From Acanthaster planci (lineage: Eukaryota; Echinodermata; Asteroidea; Valvatida; Acanthasteridae): 64,000 bases of DNA. The stretch is taken from contig NW_019091490.1 in NCBI RefSeq assembly GCF_001949145.1, positions 1,539,938-1,603,937 on the forward strand, written 5' to 3'. The translations under genes and the position numbers were made by a program. The notes beneath the pieces were generated by a model that was not told the DNA's origin, made no database searches, and saw only the letters and a program-made list of their open reading frames with translations. Below are positions 59,767 through 64,000 of the stretch, one piece after another (the stretch's first letter is position 1; every line of letters starts with the position of its first letter).

Positions 59767-59935
59767 TTTCAATTTACCGTCTCTACTCGCAGCCCAATTC
59801 CCCAGCGGTTCCGTTTCCCGCCTCGACTTTTGTACTGTGCCCCCAAGGTGTGTGCCCGGAGCCGGTGACGCATGCGCGCCGGCCTTCCAGAAGAGACGTC
59901 CACGGGCGTGGCTTTTAATTGGTCGACGTAGGTAC
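59700..59935. promoter_or_regulatory. Candidate CpG-type promoter, perhaps bidirectional
   Basis: In 220 bp I see CCACGTGACC (E-box 59705-59710, USF/TFE type), GCCGCCATTTTC (59759-59770, reverse YY1 site), CGCATGCGCGC (59869-59879, NRF-1 type), GGGCGTGG (59904-59911, KLF/GC-box type) and ATTGG (59918-59922, reverse CCAAT). No TATA box. This combination is typical of TATA-less animal promoters. On the plus strand, donor-like GCG|GTGAGT (GT at 59999-60000) and ATC|GTAAGT (GT at 59949-59950) follow within 80 bp; on the minus strand, a YY1-type ATG is at 59766. Confidence 0.45.
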
Positions 59936-59998
59936 TCGCTGACACATCGTAAGTTCAACATCACGGCTGCATCTTGCACCGGAATACCTGTATCTGCG
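59936..59998 (+). other. Possible non-coding first exon with donor
   Basis: If transcription starts near 59900-59940, the segment ends at a strong donor TGCG|GTGAGT. It has no long frame of its own. An alternative donor lies at 59948/59949. Confidence 0.2.
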
Positions 59999-61439
59999 GT
60001 GAGTTATGTACAGCGATCCCTTTGAGAGCGTGTGCAGAGTGCAATTTCCTGCCAAGTCCTACAGTTGTCACATCGGAAGCATGTTACCCCTTCAAAACCC
60101 TTTTAAAGAAACGTTCTGTCTGGGGCAATCTGGATAAGAATAACATAACAGTTGTACCGAGAAAATAATTGCTGATTTTTGGGGCCTTATCCCCATGATA
60201 AATGGAATCCAGCGCTCCACATGCAAAAGCTTATGACCCTTTACAGAAGATCATTGAGTGGCTATCTTGCCTAACTTCAGACTGAACACCCGATTACGAA
60301 TCGGGGCGCTTAATAAATATATAGGTCGACCTTGAACACCTGAACCCTACTTAAGTCTAACCCCCAGACGTCACCTATCATCACTTGCCCTTACCCTTAA
60401 TCTAATCTGTGACCTTGTTGACGCAGAGGCCCGCAACGAGCACGCCGTTGTCCTATAGCGTTCCAGCAGCAGGAAGAGGAGGACAAAAGATAAACAGCGA
60501 CGCACCAAAATAAACCCCTCTCTTTCATCCCGCGCTGTACCAAAGTGCGGCTCTCTGGTGAGACGGTGGAAGAGGTGGCTAACCGCGGCGAAACTGCTAA
60601 GTGAGCATGGATAAGCTTTCATCGACAGGGACACCATTCCTTCCCTTTTCTCTCAGCAGAAAACGAGACCCCAGTTGAGGTCTGGCGGGTGCTCTAGAGC
60701 GCTAAACGTCGGCACTGTAGGCCTGCCCCAGACGTCTGTTTCTATCGCTACCGCGAGGCAAAATGAGGTCCATATATTTTGAAAAGTTAATGACTACAAA
60801 TCGAACCACCTGACCGAACCAGAACCAAGTGGTCTAATCAAATATCACTTTCTATGTTTTTTGGAAAACGATCATAACTGTCAGTTGGAAAGCTTATGTG
60901 TGTTTTTGTCCCAGGTCACCAGTAACTGTAGGTTGAAAAATGATTGGATGCAGGATGCTTGAGTTACAAATCCTGATTCTGAAAGGTCAACGCTAGCTCA
61001 CTAAAATTCACGACCATAGTCTAAATCAGAAACTGATTTTCTTGGAAGGGATTCTCCTAATTTTCTTTTTAATATAGCCTAGATTCCTCCGACAGCTAAA
61101 CACATCACACACAGTTTTGTTGCTCCCGTTAACGGTTACGATATTTAGACGAATTATCCAGAGATTGGTGTTTGGAAAAGTGCAAACTTTCTCTTATCTC
61201 GAAAATGACAGCACTACCGGCGGGAAGATTTCACAGAATATCCGACACTATTATCTACTTACTTTACAGTAAGATATTTGAAGATAATTCGACTTTTGAA
61301 TTTTTTTTTAATCGTGCACACTGATTTGGGGAGGGGTTAGGGTGGACTTTTGCCCCTCGCCCTTTTTTGTCTAGCTCCCCCGCCCAAAAAATGCACCCCC
61401 CCCTAAAAAAAACTGACAGAGGCAGCAAAAGTTAAAAGG

Positions 61440-61447
61440 TGACGTCA
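61440..61447. promoter_or_regulatory. Full CRE palindrome TGACGTCA
   Basis: GTGACGTCACGCGCG: perfect CRE in a CpG-rich context. No exon recognised beside it. Confidence 0.3.
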
Positions 61448-61479
61448 CGCGCGAAGGGTATGGCCCCCCCCAAAAAAAA

Positions 61480-61530
61480 CCAAAGGCTGTAGAGCCGCGC
61501 TGCACTGCCGTTAAAACGGGTTCAAACCTG
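61480..61530 (+). repeat. Possible tRNA-like or SINE fragment
   Basis: GGTTCAAACC (61519-61528) fits the pol III B box, and GTAGAGCCGCGCTGCACTGC upstream resembles the D-arm to anticodon-arm region of a tRNA-derived SINE. No proper A box. Weak. Confidence 0.25.
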
Positions 61531-63805
61531 ACTTTCTGTACTGCAACCCTGCCGATTTACAGTTCACAGTAGCGGTTGTTCGGCTGCCATCCAAGACTCA
61601 CATCATCGGCAGTGATGTGTGCTTGCATGGACGAACAAACAATACCCAACAAGCGTAACGCTTCGCTGCCATTTTGAAGTGACAGTTCAGCCGGAAAACG
61701 AGACAGTCCCCCCCCGCCTATATCCTTTTGGCTGTGCCCAGGTCCGTGAAAAGAAGAAGCTCTCGGACACAGAAAATTGAGGCATCTGTTGGGCCGTTCT
61801 ACGCGTGAATGGAGCTTAGCTTTACTGCTTCATTTTCCATTCAAAATGCCAAACAAACGTCTCGTGCTAGGTCGGTCCTGAAGGCTGGCGTGTCAGCGAG
61901 TAAGTGTTCTGAGCGGGAGCTTTAGCAAAGTCCTACCAGTTGCTGCCAAGTGATTCCGGGTCACTCCATTCTGCCGAAACGGCAGGCAGTTCGGTGAAAG
62001 TTGCAGACGATACAGATTACCTTTAAGAACTCTTATTTTGTTCTTGGCCAAAATTTTGCCACTAAAAACTCTGTATGAGGGCATCTCTGCTACCGTCGGA
62101 GATTGTCCGAATTGTGGGTATTTCTGCTTTCATGCTTTGATCACGTGGTCCGTTCGTTGTTGCTTGAGTTCACAGCAGTTGGCCAGTGCGTCTATGCATT
62201 CCGTATTGTCATCGAGCAAATTTTGGTTCGCTGTTTTAACAGAAGCCCCTCCCCCAAATAATTATTGTCTTCCTGTGATGACATCACAGCAACAGCGCCC
62301 TCGTTTGTGGGGAAAACGTGGAATTTTTCAAGCTCTAAAGAGTGCACTTCATATTTTTGAGTTAGAGATATCAGGTGGTTTTCTCACATTACAGGAGTCA
62401 AAACTGCACAAAACTTGTTGCCAGGTAAAAGAAGAATCAGAGACCATTACGAAGCGACAAAGTTAGGTGCGGGGCCTTCTGCAGTGAGGGTTTCTAAAAA
62501 TGATCTCATTCGCCTCTAAATCTGATTATAACTGGCGGGACGTGAAGCCAGCCCGCCCCGTCGCTACACCCTTTACCGCCTTTTTCACAGCGCGCGTACG
62601 CGAAGTCTCTTGCCTTCAGCACCTGCGTGCAGGCCTGGCTTATGTCATGGGCGCGCCCAGCGATTAACCAAGCTGGCCTCATGGTGGTCAGAAGTTCCGT
62701 CTCGAATTAATCGTGCTGTCACACACGAGAAATAATACCGCAACTTTCAGGGCACTGCTTCCTCAGTTGTGAGTCTGACGCGAGCTGACTAGTAACGATC
62801 GAAAAATCTGAACCATTCAAAAATCAGACCGTAGTGATCAGTTTATATATTTTTTTCTACGATTTGTCGTCCGACTTGTCTTTGAGGGACCTAAAATGAA
62901 GATTTTACGCTCAGGTATTTTCAGTGCCGGTCCGTGGATTTAGCTGCTCTGGGAAAGTCTGTTACCTCAAGACTCAAGGCAGAGTAAGTGTCAGACCTTG
63001 AACCGACAACATCAAGGTCAGTATCGACAACCCTACACCTCCATCAAACCTGACGCCTCGCACTGACTCAGAGATGTCAGACGTTTGCGCGACGATGGAG
63101 CCGCGTACACGCACACGTGATCCACTTTCTCTTTCAGGGTTGAACGGCCAGCCTCGCTTACTCTCGAAACTCGACGGCAAACCGGCGCATTACATGATTA
63201 CATCGCGTGTGTTCTGCGCCCACTTGCTTCCGGGATTTGAAACCCGTGGACCAATAAATTGTGAAAAGTCACCTAACCGGAATAAGAATTGTAACAAGAT
63301 CTGCTTAGGGATATCAAACAGCAGGGTCGATGAAGTGTATTCTGAGCGAGGGAGCACTCCTCACAGGCGTTAACTGAGGAAGTAGCCAGTCTGGTGCTAT
63401 CAGATTTATCGAGCAATAACATACAAAAAGGAGGGTTTTCGGGATACAATGATACAGTAAGCGCAAACTGGCTGAATGAAACCGTATGGTACTTCCCTGT
63501 TTTCATGGCCTGACTTGTACATCTAAAGAAATTGGTCTTTTTAGGATGTTCCACAAAATTTCATCGTTCGAAGGGCTTTCCCCTGCTTTTTATTCCTTAA
63601 CTTTAAAACAAAATATTTCCCTGAGGGCACGAAAAGGGGGCGTTTCACGTTTATGTGTATTTCTTTTAAAAATCCAAGATACAGGACTCACTGATACACG
63701 TTGAGGCCAAAATTAGTCTTGCTAACAGGCGGAATTTAGAAAAGGTATTGATAAGACAAGTCTGTGGTGGAGACTATGGGTGGAGAAATGGGGGGAAAAA
63801 AGAAA

Positions 63806-63896
63806 ATCTAGTTCGGTTCGCGAATGGACGCGCGCATCGTTGCGTTAAATAATCGTCAGGTCACAGCACTAAAATCCAGTTCGCGAATGGACGCAC
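63806..63896 (+). repeat. Direct repeat, 16 bp exact, 63 bp apart
   Basis: GTTCGCGAATGGACGC occurs at 63816-63831 and 63879-63894, each preceded by AAAATCYAG within a few bases. The first copy has an extra GTTCG. Two units of a tandem array, or a duplicated binding site. Confidence 0.75.
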
Positions 63897-64000
63897 CGCT
63901 GCCTCCCGACCGCCTCGATTTCACGATTGCTTGTAACAATCAGAGACACTTGCAACTATATAGGCCTGACAAATGCGGAGACTCGGAGCGTGTCGCTGTC

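Larger units (their letters stand above)
60027..63804. other. Non-coding stretch
   Basis: C runs at about 61384-61393 and 61466-61473. Frames at 60371-60637 (minus), 62038-62466 (plus) and 63074-63373 (plus) are unrecognised. The 142-codon frame at 62038 includes short Cys-rich parts (CPNCGYFCFHA) but no complete zinc-binding pattern. Confidence 0.5.

Noticed and set aside
62038-62466. 142-codon frame with CPNCGYFC as a zinc-binding protein
   Set aside because: The cysteine pairs needed for a finger are not repeated, and no family pattern is visible.

Overview
The window looks like nuclear DNA from an animal with intron-rich or gene-sparse organisation, most likely a marine invertebrate and possibly a deuterostome. 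The evidence is indirect: no ORF exceeds 241 codons in 64 kb, there are no bacterial operons or ribosome-binding sites, and there are many A/T runs and very many G or C runs of 8-12 bases. There are tRNA-derived SINE-like sequences, a 5'-truncated non-LTR retrotransposon and several small inverted-repeat (MITE-like) elements. The octamer TAGGCCTA and the related GTAGGCCTAC recur, as they do in several marine invertebrate genomes I know of. I cannot name the species.

I recognise no complete protein-coding gene. The only protein family I can name with confidence is the C-terminal part of a non-LTR retrotransposon polyprotein on the minus strand at 44804-45247. It ends in a TAGA-repeat tail and is a decayed insertion, not a host gene. 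A few short ORFs have good start context or splice-like borders (23070-23495, 34474-34668, 35992-36195, 42042-42137, 47136-47215, 59647-59766 minus). I list them as candidate exons or small ORFs with low confidence. Most other ORFs overlap on both strands in stop-poor, GC-rich patches and are probably chance.

Layout. 1-9 kb: non-coding, with simple repeats, a structured patch at 2.03-2.27 kb and the first copy of a dispersed repeat (about 4.63-5.0 kb). 9-16 kb: a 470-bp inverted repeat with a YY1-type site inside, a 117-bp MITE, a CUB-like peptide fragment and two tRNA-like or SINE sequences. 16-29 kb: mostly featureless, AT-rich around 18.9-19.5 kb, then a direct pair of repeats (23.6 and 25.8 kb) beside a hairpin-rich transposon-like block, and a second copy of the 10-kb MITE at 28.7 kb. 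29-45 kb: GC-rich stop-poor patches, a compact 115-bp MITE with near-perfect ends at 37.48 kb, and the retrotransposon tail at 44.8-45.3 kb. 45-64 kb: two promoter-like places (45.88 and 59.7-60.0 kb), a perfect 26-bp palindrome, a probable 834-bp hAT-like non-autonomous element (50.85-51.68 kb), two more copies of the 4.6-kb repeat family, a G-depleted tract and a terminal direct duplication.

The region is best read as intergenic or intronic animal DNA shaped by small mobile elements, with one good candidate for a CpG-type (possibly bidirectional) promoter near 59.7-60.0 kb. I see no new multi-gene system. The most worthwhile leads are the uncharacterised repeat family with three copies, the two-copy MITE, the 37.5-kb MITE, the 59.7-kb promoter with its first-exon candidates, and the large excess of G runs.
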